NCBI RefSeq assembly: GCF_900112085.1
Contig: NZ_FOJY01000004.1
Span: 62,001-126,000, forward strand
From: Acetitomaculum ruminis DSM 5522
GTDB taxonomy: Bacteria; Bacillota; Clostridia; Lachnospirales; Lachnospiraceae
Direction of reading: 5' to 3'
Length of the DNA: 64,000 nt
The number at the start of each line of letters is the position of its first letter. The first letter of the stretch is position 1. Below the pieces are notes generated by a model. It did not search any database and was not told the DNA's origin. It saw only the letters and a list, made by a program, of their open reading frames with translations. A program made the position numbers and the translations under genes. Positions 52,238 to 61,249 of the stretch are shown piece by piece.

Positions 52238-52945
52238 ATGAGTAAAAATATTATTGGTATTGTAGCTGCTATGGAGTCTGAAATTGAGCTTATCAAAGAA
52301 GCTGTGAAGCTTGATTCAAAGAAAACAATGGCGCAAATGGAATTTTGTATAGGTAGTATTTTTGATAAGAATGTGGTGGTGGTTCAATGCGGTATCGGAA
52401 AAGTAAATGCTTCCATAGCTACCCAGCTTTTAATAAATGAGTTTAATGCCTCTTATATTATAAATGTAGGCTGTGCCGGAAATCTTAACAATTTAATCGG
52501 AATAGGCGATTTCGTTGTTTCTAACAAGGTTGCCCAGCATGATTATGATGCAAGTGCCGTAGGGTTTAAACCGGGAGAAATTCCTTATACAAATAAAGTC
52601 TTTTTTGAAGCTGATGAAAAACTTATTAGTCTGGCATCAGATTCCATAAAAAATGTGGCTGCCTACAGAAAATTAATTGTAGGACAGGTTGTTTCCGGAG
52701 ACCAGTTTATTGAGCAAAAAAGCCAAAAAGATCTAATTATGAAAAACTATCCTGATGCTGACTGTGTGGAAATGGAAGGTGGCAGCGTAGGACAAACCTG
52801 CTACTTAAATAATATACCTTTTGTGGTTATAAGAGCCATGTCCGATAATTCCGACAGCAGTAGTGATTTTGCAAAATATCAGGAAAAAGTTGTTAAAGAA
52901 GGTGCTAAAGTAGTAATTGATATGGTCAAAAATATGTCCTTATAA
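52238..52945 (+). CDS. mtnN: 5'-methylthioadenosine/S-adenosylhomocysteine nucleosidase
   Basis: A 235-residue purine nucleosidase. Marks: I-I-G-I-V-A-A-M-E-S-E-I at the start, N-V-G-C-A-G near residue 80, G-D-Q-F-I near residue 150, and V-E-M-E-G-G-S-V-G-Q-T with R-A-M-S-D-N-S-D near the end (catalytic Asp). It cleaves MTA and SAH, recycling methionine and feeding the autoinducer-2 route. TTGGGAGG precedes ATG. Single gene with its own terminator. Confidence 0.96.
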   Translation: MSKNIIGIVAAMESEIELIKEAVKLDSKKTMAQMEFCIGSIFDKNVVVVQCGIGKVNASIATQLLINEFNASYIINVGCAGNLNNLIGIGDFVVSNKVAQHDYDASAVGFKPGEIPYTNKVFFEADEKLISLASDSIKNVAAYRKLIVGQVVSGDQFIEQKSQKDLIMKNYPDADCVEMEGGSVGQTCYLNNIPFVVIRAMSDNSDSSSDFAKYQEKVVKEGAKVVIDMVKNMSL

Positions 52946-52948
52946 AAA

Positions 52949-52984
52949 AAATTCCCGTAGATTTAAGTCTACGGGAATTTTTTT
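52949..52984 (+). terminator. Terminator after mtnN
   Basis: AAATTCCCGTAGA pairs with TCTACGGGAATTT and runs into T; it can also end the convergent L,D-transpeptidase transcript. Confidence 0.85.
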
Positions 52985-52998
52985 TATTATATTTTTTC

Positions 52999-54507
52999 CT
53001 ATTCTAACGGACAACCCTTTGAGTAATATACTATTACCGGTGTTCCTTTTTCTACAAGACTGTAAATTCTTGCTACAGATGACATTGAAAGATTTATACA
53101 GCCATGGGAACCGTTTCCTGTCATATATCTGTCTCCACCGAAAGAAGACTGCCAGGTGGCATCATGCATTCCTATTCCAATATCTGTTATAAACGGAAGC
53201 CAGTAAGATACTTTTGTTTCGTATTCATAACTACCATCCGGTCTTCTATCACCTTTAAGGACATGATCTCTTTCCTTCCATGCAACTTTATAGATTCCTG
53301 TAGGAGTATATCTTTCCTTTACCATGGCTCCGGATACAATATCTGTTTCAAATACCAGATTAGAAGATTTGTACACCCAAAGATGCTGACTGCTTATGTC
53401 TATTTCTACATAATCATAACCATATCCGTTGTTTTCCAGGGTAAAAGGAGCTACTCCCCATACAGGCTGTCTTTCTGTTACGGTACCTGATTTAAGCTCT
53501 GAAAGCATTTGTGAAACTTCAGAAGCTTTATCAATCCACCATCCGCAATCAGAACTGTATCCCCTTACGGTAAAGCCGATATTTATATCTCCACTACTAG
53601 AAGTCTTAAAGGTATGTTTTTGAACTTTTGCCTTCATCTGGGTAATATATTCATCCGCTTTTGAATCTATATTGGCTTCATCATAGGTATATGCACCATT
53701 CTCATCAACCATAAGCCAGTCAATAGTAGTTGCCTTGTCCAAAACTTCATTTCCTCCAGGAAGGTCATAGGTGATGGATGCGCTTGTAAAGGTATTTATT
53801 AAAGATAATGTGGAGGTAAGTCCTTCATCATCTTTATATACGCTAGGTGTTGCGTAGGCATTTTCAACATCTTCAATGTTTATGGTTGCAAGTGAATTTG
53901 AAACAGCCTCCTTTGCGGCATTTATTACTGTTTCAGTGTCCAATTGATTTCCATAGGTTTCTTCTGCGATTTCAAAATTCCCGTCTTTATTGGAAACATA
54001 GGCATTTGTAGGCGGAATCATATTTTCTGCCTTCATGGTATCATAGGAATTTAAAAGATTTGTAAGCATTTCCTCATTGTAAACCATATCAACACTTATT
54101 TCGTTTTTATTGCCGGTAATATAATTTGCAGGCCATGAAAAGATATTTTGTTCTTCTAAGGCATTTGTAACTTCTTTAACATGTTCATATCTGTAATCAA
54201 TATCTGATGAACTGATAGTATCTGTTACTCCACCTCTGAAATTTATGGTTATGCTGTATTTTTTTGCATCTGCTTTTAATTCATTTTCTGCTTCCTCAAG
54301 GGTCATGCCACTAACATCTATATTATTTATCATGGTTCCCTTGAAAAAATGTGTGTTGTAATCAATAGCTATTTTTAAATAAACACCTGCAATTACAACA
54401 ACTATAACCCCCAAAATAATCATGGCAATTCTAAAAGCTTTTTTATGGGAAGATTTTTTCCCAGGCATTTCATTATTAATACTTCCCTCTACTGTATTTT
54501 CCCTCAT
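52999..54507 (-). CDS. L,D-transpeptidase (YkuD) with peptidoglycan-binding repeats
   Basis: A 502-residue envelope protein. One membrane anchor (residues about 26-48) is followed by two putative PG-binding_4-like repeats (about 55-330). The YkuD catalytic domain (about 370-500) has G-I-G-M-H-D-A-T-W and the active-site S-H-G-C-I-N. It forms 3-3 peptidoglycan crosslinks outside the membrane. Its start overlaps the stop of a small HTH gene (ATGA), so the two form an operon. Confidence 0.93.
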   Translation of the reverse strand: MRENTVEGSINNEMPGKKSSHKKAFRIAMIILGVIVVVIAGVYLKIAIDYNTHFFKGTMINNIDVSGMTLEEAENELKADAKKYSITINFRGGVTDTISSSDIDYRYEHVKEVTNALEEQNIFSWPANYITGNKNEISVDMVYNEEMLTNLLNSYDTMKAENMIPPTNAYVSNKDGNFEIAEETYGNQLDTETVINAAKEAVSNSLATINIEDVENAYATPSVYKDDEGLTSTLSLINTFTSASITYDLPGGNEVLDKATTIDWLMVDENGAYTYDEANIDSKADEYITQMKAKVQKHTFKTSSSGDINIGFTVRGYSSDCGWWIDKASEVSQMLSELKSGTVTERQPVWGVAPFTLENNGYGYDYVEIDISSQHLWVYKSSNLVFETDIVSGAMVKERYTPTGIYKVAWKERDHVLKGDRRPDGSYEYETKVSYWLPFITDIGIGMHDATWQSSFGGDRYMTGNGSHGCINLSMSSVARIYSLVEKGTPVIVYYSKGCPLE

Positions 54508-54740
54508 TTCAACGTTCCCTCACCTTTTTTTATTTCATCAAGACTGTTTTCTTCTAAGCAAAACAACTCCTCCATGCTAATATCCAATACTCTGGATATT
54601 TTGTAGGCCAAAAGAAGACATGGATTAAAATCTCCTTTTTCAATAGAAATTATGGACCTGCTAGTTACATTACAATCCTTTGCTAGCTGCTTTTGAGTCA
54701 TTTTCTTCTTATTTCTGTATTCTTTTAATTTATTCTTCAT
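54504..54740 (-). CDS. Small XRE-type transcriptional regulator
   Basis: A 78-residue HTH_3 protein: L-K-E-Y-R-N-K-K-K-M-T-Q-K-Q-L-A-K-D-C-N-V-T-S-R-S-I-I-S-I-E-K-G-D-F-N-P. Start ATG 54740 follows GGAGGAG; the GTG 12 bases up is part of that site. This compact type (YozG/HigA-like) often controls its own operon, here with the L,D-transpeptidase gene overlapping its stop. Promoter with imperfect repeats lies upstream. Confidence 0.88.
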   Translation of the reverse strand: MKNKLKEYRNKKKMTQKQLAKDCNVTSRSIISIEKGDFNPCLLLAYKISRVLDISMEELFCLEENSLDEIKKGEGTLK

Positions 54741-54782
54741 TTTCTCCTCCACTTGAACAAGATTTCATCTGAAGCTTTGTTC

Positions 54783-54811
54783 ACTTTATCGCTAAATCGC
54801 AATAATGTCAA
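54783..54811 (-). promoter_or_regulatory. Promoter of the HTH/L,D-transpeptidase operon
   Basis: TTGACA (54811-54806), 17 bases, TAAAGT (54788-54783). The spacer contains two GCGAT-type copies (TTGCGATT and AGCGATAA), a possible autoregulatory site. Confidence 0.6.
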
Positions 54812-54865
54812 TACTAAAATAAGAGGTAATTTTTACTATTTTTATTATAACAAAAAAACATTAAA

Positions 54866-54908
54866 AAAAGTTTTCTGAAATGTTTAATTTTTTCAGAAAA
54901 CTTTTTTA
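54866..54908 (-). terminator. Terminator of the giant GGDEF/EAL gene
   Basis: AAAAAGTTTTCTGA pairs with TCAGAAAACTTTTT; T/A runs on both sides. Confidence 0.75.
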
Positions 54909-57900
54909 AGAATTGTTTTTTATATGAGGTGCTCTTTCATCTTTATCTATAATCACCATATAAAATATTGAGCCAAAATATTGATTATGTACAAATCTTC
55001 CATTATCACAAACATGTTTAACTTTTCCGTTTTTGGTTCTTATTCTATAATCAACATAAACCAAATCCGTTGTTCCTGAATTTATCTGATTCCAGATATT
55101 TAGTTTTGTTTCTTCATAATCCTCAGAATCTACCACACCTTTAAAATGGCCTTTTGTAAACTCCATAAATTCATCAAAGGATTCACATTCAAAAAGCTTT
55201 ACCATACAATCATTGGCATATAATATTTTTTCTTCACCTTTAGCCCTATATACCAAAACAGCTCCCGGCATATTTAACATCATATCATTGGTTGCAAATC
55301 TTAACTGCTCCCGGTTTATTTTTTCAATCTCATCTGAATACATATTGCAACCATGTTTTAAGGAGGAGCGCTTTCCATAATAAAGAGCAGCTCCCGCTTT
55401 TGCAAACAATGCAGTATAGGTAAGAGCCTGTTTAGGATAAAGGGCATAACCTATAGAAACTGAAAATACATATTCCCTGTCATTATAAATAAAGCTTTGT
55501 TTTTCCCTCCATAAGTTTTTGATTTTTTCTGCTACTTCTTCAATATTTACATCTTTTAGGAAAATGTAAAATTCATCTCCCACATTTCTTCCCAAAATTG
55601 CCCCCTTGTCAAAGTATTTAACAAGTTTTTTAGAAAACTCCACTAAAGTCATGTCACCTGCACGAAGTCCCAGAAGATCATTCATCATCTTAAAATTATC
55701 AATGTCTATAATTACCGCTACTGATGAAGTATCAGGATTTTTTTCAATATATTCTCTTATGTATATATCAAGTCCCTTTTTATTTAACAGTCCTGTTACG
55801 GGATCGTGACAGCTTTCATATTTTAACAACCTGTATTCCTGTCTTGCAATAATTTTAGAAGAAATGAAACTTGCCACTGTTTCCAATACCTTTCTTACAT
55901 CAAAGGTTTCATATAATTCAAAATTATCTGCTGCAAGATAGCCTATAATCTTATCATTATTAAAAAGTGGCACTGCCAGAATACAGCTTATATTTTCATA
56001 AATCATATCATGGTAGTTTTTCTTATCAAATTCTTCTAACTCCCCGGCATCAGTTATAAGAACCACATTTTCTCTATAGGACAGATAATCCCAGGTTGCA
56101 AAATAATCACTTGAAAGATTGGTGAAAATACCTTTTTTGGATGAAACACCTTCATCACACCATTCATAGATATTATGCTGGTTTTGCTCTCCCTTTTCTA
56201 TAACATATATTCTGTCTGCGCAAATAAACTGACTGATTTTTTCAAGAGTAAGATTCATTACTTTTTCATAATCTTCCTCGCCGTTTAAAGTTTCTACAAC
56301 CTTTAGGATAACATCCCCAGTAGTCCAATCTTTTTTTACCTGCTCATAACTTTCTACATATCTGTCCACTTTGGCAAAAGTCATTGCCACATATCCCTTT
56401 ATGGAAAGTGGTTCAGCACTCATTTCCAGCCAGTGGTTAATTTCCTTGCTGTAAATATGTATGTAATATTTCTTTTTTCCTCTAATAGCTGTATCATAAA
56501 CAATCTTAAACCAGGATACATCTCCCCCCTTAAAGACCTCAAGGTAAGTATGTCCAATAAAATCTTTGCTGCTTTTTTCGCACAATTTACAAAACCATTC
56601 ATTAACAAATATAAATTTTACATCTGTTATAATATCTTTTTCTTCATCATATAAAGGCTTGTAAATTGCATAAGCGATAGGTATATCCTTATAAAGATCC
56701 ATTTTACACAGGACACTATTAATAATTTTTTTGTTATCATAATCATCGCAAACCTGCAAAACTGTGTCATCAAGTTGTAATGCATCTTTAGTTTGAGAGT
56801 CCTTATAACCTATTTTATCCTGCTGTATAACCATTTCTTCCCTGTCAAACCGCATCTTTGATGCAAGAAAATAGCTGACGGATTCAAGATATTTTTTTAT
56901 ATCGATTTCACCTGAATTTCTACAATCACAAAAGCCCACCAGGCCTATTATCTTTCCTTTACTCATTATAAGAGCTGTCACAAATCCGGATACATCTCTT
57001 TCTTTTAAATAGTCATAAAAATCTGGAAATTCTTTTTTTAGTTGTTCAATATTTTCCACAACTGCAATACTATTCTTTGTAAGGCTTTTTATTATTTCTA
57101 CATACTCACAATTAATGCTTTCATTTACGCATTTTAGCTCTTCCTTTATCCATACAAAAAAGTCAGCAGATTTTTCTTCTATATTTTTTATAACAAAAGA
57201 AATATCACTGTTAGAAACTTTTCCCATCATTTCCACAGTTTGATTTATGGCACTGATAATGTCATCCTCGCCATCAAGTATTTTTGCTATTTCAATAATG
57301 GCATCATTTGTTGCAGTATCCCCGTAAAATGGCTGCTGTTTTTTTCTCTCCTCATCAATGACATCACAAATAACACTGCAGGCTCCTGATATGGATGAAG
57401 GTGCCGCAGTCATGCTTACCCAGTGATTTGTAGAACCGTCATATATCTTTAAGTGGATATATTCTCCTTTAGAAGCACGATAGGTAAGTTCAACCCATTT
57501 AAAATCTGATTTAGGGAAGAGCTCCATATATCCCTTTCCTATAAGATTGCTTCTGCTTTTACCTGTCATTTGACAATATACCCGGTTGGCAAAAATAAAC
57601 ACCATATCCTTAACTTTTTCACCATTCATTTTGGGATATACAACCAGATAAGGAACCGGCAAATCCTTATATTGATCCGGCAATATTACTTCATAATTAT
57701 TCAGTCCATTCCAGCCACCCTGACCAAATTTATGCCTTCTGTTGGCAATGTCTATTACATTTTGAAAATCGTCTGCTTCTGAACCTGCTGCCGTACCGTA
57801 ACTTACATGTAACTGACAGTTCTTTCCTTCTATACTTCTTATACTTTCAATTTCTTCTTTACACCTGTTTAAAAGGTTATAAACCTTATCAAAATCAATA

Positions 57901-60900
57901 TTTCTGGCACATGCTGAAAACATGGCACCGGCATTTCTTGAAATTACTGCAATATCTCCAAAGAAGTCTTTTATTATTCTGGCAATTTCACATAAAAGTT
58001 CATCACCTGATTTTTGTCCGTAATTTTTGTTAAATTCATCATAGCCGGATACGGAAATGGATACATAAATATAGTTTTCATCATTAATGGTGTAATTATT
58101 ATCCAGTTCCATTAAAGTTACCATAAATCCCTGGGCATTCATAAGCCCTGTAACTGTATCCTTTACTACTTCATCCCTAAGACATTTTTGCCCACAGATT
58201 TCTTCTTCAACATCTACAAAATAGCCCACCAGACCTATTATTTTATTGTCCTTATATATTGGAAATTTGTTGGCAATTATATTATGAGCAATGCCGTCAA
58301 CAACATTTGTATTTGCTGCTACACGAATAATATCACCTTTAGTAAGAACTCTTAATTCATCATTTTTAAAAGGAGTATCGTTTAAATGCCACCCCATATC
58401 TTCGTCAGTCTTGCCTAAAATATCATATTTTGACTTAAAGCCATAATAATCATAAAATGCCCTGCTGGCACCAAGAAATCTTCTTTCTTTATCTTTCCAG
58501 AAAAACTTTAAATTTCCGAAATCCATTAAAGAAAGCCATATATAATTTCCCAAATCCCGGCTTTCGTCTACTTTTAAATAATTGTAGTCAATAATCCTTT
58601 TTATGACTGCAGCCTTATCCTTTTGACTTTCTATGGCAGATTCTTTTACTCCAACTAATATACATTGCCACTCATCATCTTTTTTAATGTCAACAATGAT
58701 AATTTCGTCCCAATGATATGAACCGTCATCTCTTTTTATACAAAAAATTTCTGAGAAAAATCCTTTTCCGGTTTCTTTAGCCTTCTTTAAAATGTATTCC
58801 TTGGAACAAAACTCTCTCCATCTTTCAATATCATCTTCATAAATTCCCTTAGGCAGATAATTTTTATAAAACTCGTGCACTCCTTGTACCACATCACCTT
58901 CATTTTCCCCGGGAACATCAGAAATGATGACTGTTCTTGTGTCATTTTCAAAATCTATTATATAAACGCTATTGTAAACAGACATAAAAGTCCTGATAAC
59001 AGCATCTCTTTCAAAATTTCTCTTTTGTTCTTCATAAACCCTGCCATCAACAGATACTTCCATCATATAGCCTTCGCTAGATTGTGCAACTATCTGCAGT
59101 GATAAATTATAGTATTGACTGTCACTTACCAAAGTCATATTTTCTCTTTTTTTGGTATTAAGAACTTTCTCTACTAAGACCATAAAATGAGAGTCAATAA
59201 TGCTATCATCCGGGTTTAGTTTTCCTTCTTTTAAAATATCAATCTTTTCACCGTTTCTTGAAATTTCTCTTTGAAAACTGTCTGTTACATATATAATTTT
59301 AAATTTCTTTTCCTTGTCATAAAAGGCAAGGGCAATAGGACTGTTTTTTGCAATATCCACAAGACCTGTCTTTTGATACAAGGCAGAAATTTCCCTACTT
59401 TCAAATTCAATATTATTCTTTTTGATATGTTCTACCACTTCTGCCAAAGGCATGGGTTTTCCAAAATAATATCCCTGTAATCTTTCGCAACCTATGCTTT
59501 TTAAGAATTCAAAGTGATCTTTAGTTTCTACTCCTTCTGCGAGAGTATGAATAGTAAGGGATTTAGCCATACGAACTGCCATTGTCACAATGGTTTTGGA
59601 TTTTTCATTTACATTTTTCAAAAAATCCATATCAAGTTTTATTTCATCAAATTCGAAGTCCTTTAATACATTTAATGAAGAATAACCACTTCCAAAGTCA
59701 TCCATCCAGACTTCAAATCCCTCTTTGTGAAAACGATCTATAATTTCTTTGATGAAACCGGTATCCGTCATAAGAGCGGTTTCCGTAATTTCTATACAAA
59801 TTAATTCTCTTCTGACATTATGGCTGTCACAGGTCTTACATAAGAATTCTACCAGATCACAATACAAAAAATCAGAACGGGAAAAGTTTACAGATACCGG
59901 AACTATAGGAAGTCCCTGTCTAATGCGTCCCTGAAGCATGCTAACAACCCTGCTTACTATGTACATATCAAGTTTATAGGAAAGACCGTTTTCCTCTAAA
60001 ACAGGAATAAAATCTCCCGGAGAAATCATACCTCTTTCAGGATCTATCCATCTTGCCAAAGCTTCGAAATTACACAATCTTTTGGTGAGGGTACGAAAAA
60101 CCGGCTGATAATAAGGCTCTATCCATGCCTTTGAAATAGCCTCATCTATGTGATTTAATATATACTCTCTTCTTGACAAATGTTCTGAAATTTTTTCATC
60201 GTACCATACCATACTGCTAGCGGAAGAATTATTAATGGTGTCCGATGCCTGCTTTGCTCTGTCACAGGCAGCTTCTGCGCTGATATTTGGTTCACATTCC
60301 GAAATACCTACTCTTATATAAACCTCAACTCCGGATATACATTCTTCCACTCTTTTATTAATAGTCTTTATTGTATCTTCTATTCCGTCTTTTTTTGCAA
60401 CTGAATAAAAATGGTCTTCACCAAATCTTCCACAATGCTTATTTCCATAAAACTCAGATAAAATATCTGCAAATCGGCATAACAACCTGTCTCCCTCATC
60501 CATTCCAAATTTGGAATTAAAGCCTTTCATATCTACAATATCAAATGCCACAACCACAATTTTATAACCTTTTTCAAGGGCATTTTGCTTTTCTTTGTTA
60601 GCCTGTTGCAAAAAGAATTTTCTATTTGGCAAACCGGTGAGGGGATCTATTTTTACATGAGCAGCCGAAACGAATACATAAAAAATAGCACCATCTACAG
60701 GGTCGTTACTGAATCTTCCATAATCTTCTATATATTTTACATTTCCCTTTTTGGTTATTATCCTGTAATGAGCCTGAACAAAAAAATCCTCTGATTCATA
60801 AATTTGGGCATAAAGACTTTTTTCTACATAGTCATAATCATCAGGGTGAACTATTCCCTTAAATGAGCCACCTGTGAATTCTTTAAACTCTTCTTCATTT

Positions 60901-61058
60901 TCGCATTCAAAAATGTCAAAAAGATCCTGATTGGCATAAAGAATCTCCTCCTTGTCCCAATCAGCTTTATACACAAAGAATCCTCCCGGCATACTGATAA
61001 GGCCATTAGAAAAATATTTTTTTCCATTGTCCGCATCAAAAAACCTGTTTTTACTCAT
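54906..61058 (-). CDS. Giant multi-PAS/GAF protein with GGDEF-EAL, cyclic di-GMP signalling
   Basis: About 2050 residues, no membrane segment. ATG 61058 has GAGGAAGAG nearby; GTG 61091 would add 11 residues. Order: PAS (22-132), GGDEF-1 (136-290, site F-G-E-D-H-F), EAL (310-550), three PAS-like regions (565-955), GGDEF-2 (966-1115, site N-A-G-A-M-F), PAS (1132-1237), GAF (1251-1405), PAS (1455-1567), GAF (1584-1745), GGDEF-3 (1752-1910, D-I-D-N-F-K with V-G-D-E-F), PAS (1924-2037). EAL looks complete: F-E-A-L-A-R-W, V-N-F, I-T-E-T, M-D-D-F-G-S-G, K-L-D, A-E-G-V-E-T, L-Q-G-Y. GGDEF-1 and -2 are degenerate and GGDEF-3 nearly intact. It is probably a phosphodiesterase with many inputs. Confidence 0.9.
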   Translation of the reverse strand: MSKNRFFDADNGKKYFSNGLISMPGGFFVYKADWDKEEILYANQDLFDIFECENEEEFKEFTGGSFKGIVHPDDYDYVEKSLYAQIYESEDFFVQAHYRIITKKGNVKYIEDYGRFSNDPVDGAIFYVFVSAAHVKIDPLTGLPNRKFFLQQANKEKQNALEKGYKIVVVAFDIVDMKGFNSKFGMDEGDRLLCRFADILSEFYGNKHCGRFGEDHFYSVAKKDGIEDTIKTINKRVEECISGVEVYIRVGISECEPNISAEAACDRAKQASDTINNSSASSMVWYDEKISEHLSRREYILNHIDEAISKAWIEPYYQPVFRTLTKRLCNFEALARWIDPERGMISPGDFIPVLEENGLSYKLDMYIVSRVVSMLQGRIRQGLPIVPVSVNFSRSDFLYCDLVEFLCKTCDSHNVRRELICIEITETALMTDTGFIKEIIDRFHKEGFEVWMDDFGSGYSSLNVLKDFEFDEIKLDMDFLKNVNEKSKTIVTMAVRMAKSLTIHTLAEGVETKDHFEFLKSIGCERLQGYYFGKPMPLAEVVEHIKKNNIEFESREISALYQKTGLVDIAKNSPIALAFYDKEKKFKIIYVTDSFQREISRNGEKIDILKEGKLNPDDSIIDSHFMVLVEKVLNTKKRENMTLVSDSQYYNLSLQIVAQSSEGYMMEVSVDGRVYEEQKRNFERDAVIRTFMSVYNSVYIIDFENDTRTVIISDVPGENEGDVVQGVHEFYKNYLPKGIYEDDIERWREFCSKEYILKKAKETGKGFFSEIFCIKRDDGSYHWDEIIIVDIKKDDEWQCILVGVKESAIESQKDKAAVIKRIIDYNYLKVDESRDLGNYIWLSLMDFGNLKFFWKDKERRFLGASRAFYDYYGFKSKYDILGKTDEDMGWHLNDTPFKNDELRVLTKGDIIRVAANTNVVDGIAHNIIANKFPIYKDNKIIGLVGYFVDVEEEICGQKCLRDEVVKDTVTGLMNAQGFMVTLMELDNNYTINDENYIYVSISVSGYDEFNKNYGQKSGDELLCEIARIIKDFFGDIAVISRNAGAMFSACARNIDFDKVYNLLNRCKEEIESIRSIEGKNCQLHVSYGTAAGSEADDFQNVIDIANRRHKFGQGGWNGLNNYEVILPDQYKDLPVPYLVVYPKMNGEKVKDMVFIFANRVYCQMTGKSRSNLIGKGYMELFPKSDFKWVELTYRASKGEYIHLKIYDGSTNHWVSMTAAPSSISGACSVICDVIDEERKKQQPFYGDTATNDAIIEIAKILDGEDDIISAINQTVEMMGKVSNSDISFVIKNIEEKSADFFVWIKEELKCVNESINCEYVEIIKSLTKNSIAVVENIEQLKKEFPDFYDYLKERDVSGFVTALIMSKGKIIGLVGFCDCRNSGEIDIKKYLESVSYFLASKMRFDREEMVIQQDKIGYKDSQTKDALQLDDTVLQVCDDYDNKKIINSVLCKMDLYKDIPIAYAIYKPLYDEEKDIITDVKFIFVNEWFCKLCEKSSKDFIGHTYLEVFKGGDVSWFKIVYDTAIRGKKKYYIHIYSKEINHWLEMSAEPLSIKGYVAMTFAKVDRYVESYEQVKKDWTTGDVILKVVETLNGEEDYEKVMNLTLEKISQFICADRIYVIEKGEQNQHNIYEWCDEGVSSKKGIFTNLSSDYFATWDYLSYRENVVLITDAGELEEFDKKNYHDMIYENISCILAVPLFNNDKIIGYLAADNFELYETFDVRKVLETVASFISSKIIARQEYRLLKYESCHDPVTGLLNKKGLDIYIREYIEKNPDTSSVAVIIDIDNFKMMNDLLGLRAGDMTLVEFSKKLVKYFDKGAILGRNVGDEFYIFLKDVNIEEVAEKIKNLWREKQSFIYNDREYVFSVSIGYALYPKQALTYTALFAKAGAALYYGKRSSLKHGCNMYSDEIEKINREQLRFATNDMMLNMPGAVLVYRAKGEEKILYANDCMVKLFECESFDEFMEFTKGHFKGVVDSEDYEETKLNIWNQINSGTTDLVYVDYRIRTKNGKVKHVCDNGRFVHNQYFGSIFYMVIIDKDERAPHIKNNS

Positions 61059-61186
61059 AAGTCTCTTCCTCAAATCAATAAACCAATTCACATTTTACAA
61101 AGTCTTGCACCTCTCCACTTATCTTATCGGCAAATGACCTGTTTCCATGAATAAAAGTATCTATAATGCTTTTTTTCTGACAAAAA

Positions 61187-61233
61187 AAGACCCTTTAAAT
61201 GATTTTTTTTAATCTTTTAAAGAGTCTTTAAAG
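61187..61233 (-). terminator. Terminator of the OYE/Fe-S reductase gene
   Basis: AAAGAC-CTTTAAA pairs with TTTAAAG-GTCTTT around a T-rich loop, just beyond the stop on the minus strand. Confidence 0.7.
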
Positions 61234-61249
61234 TCAATTTTTTTATATA

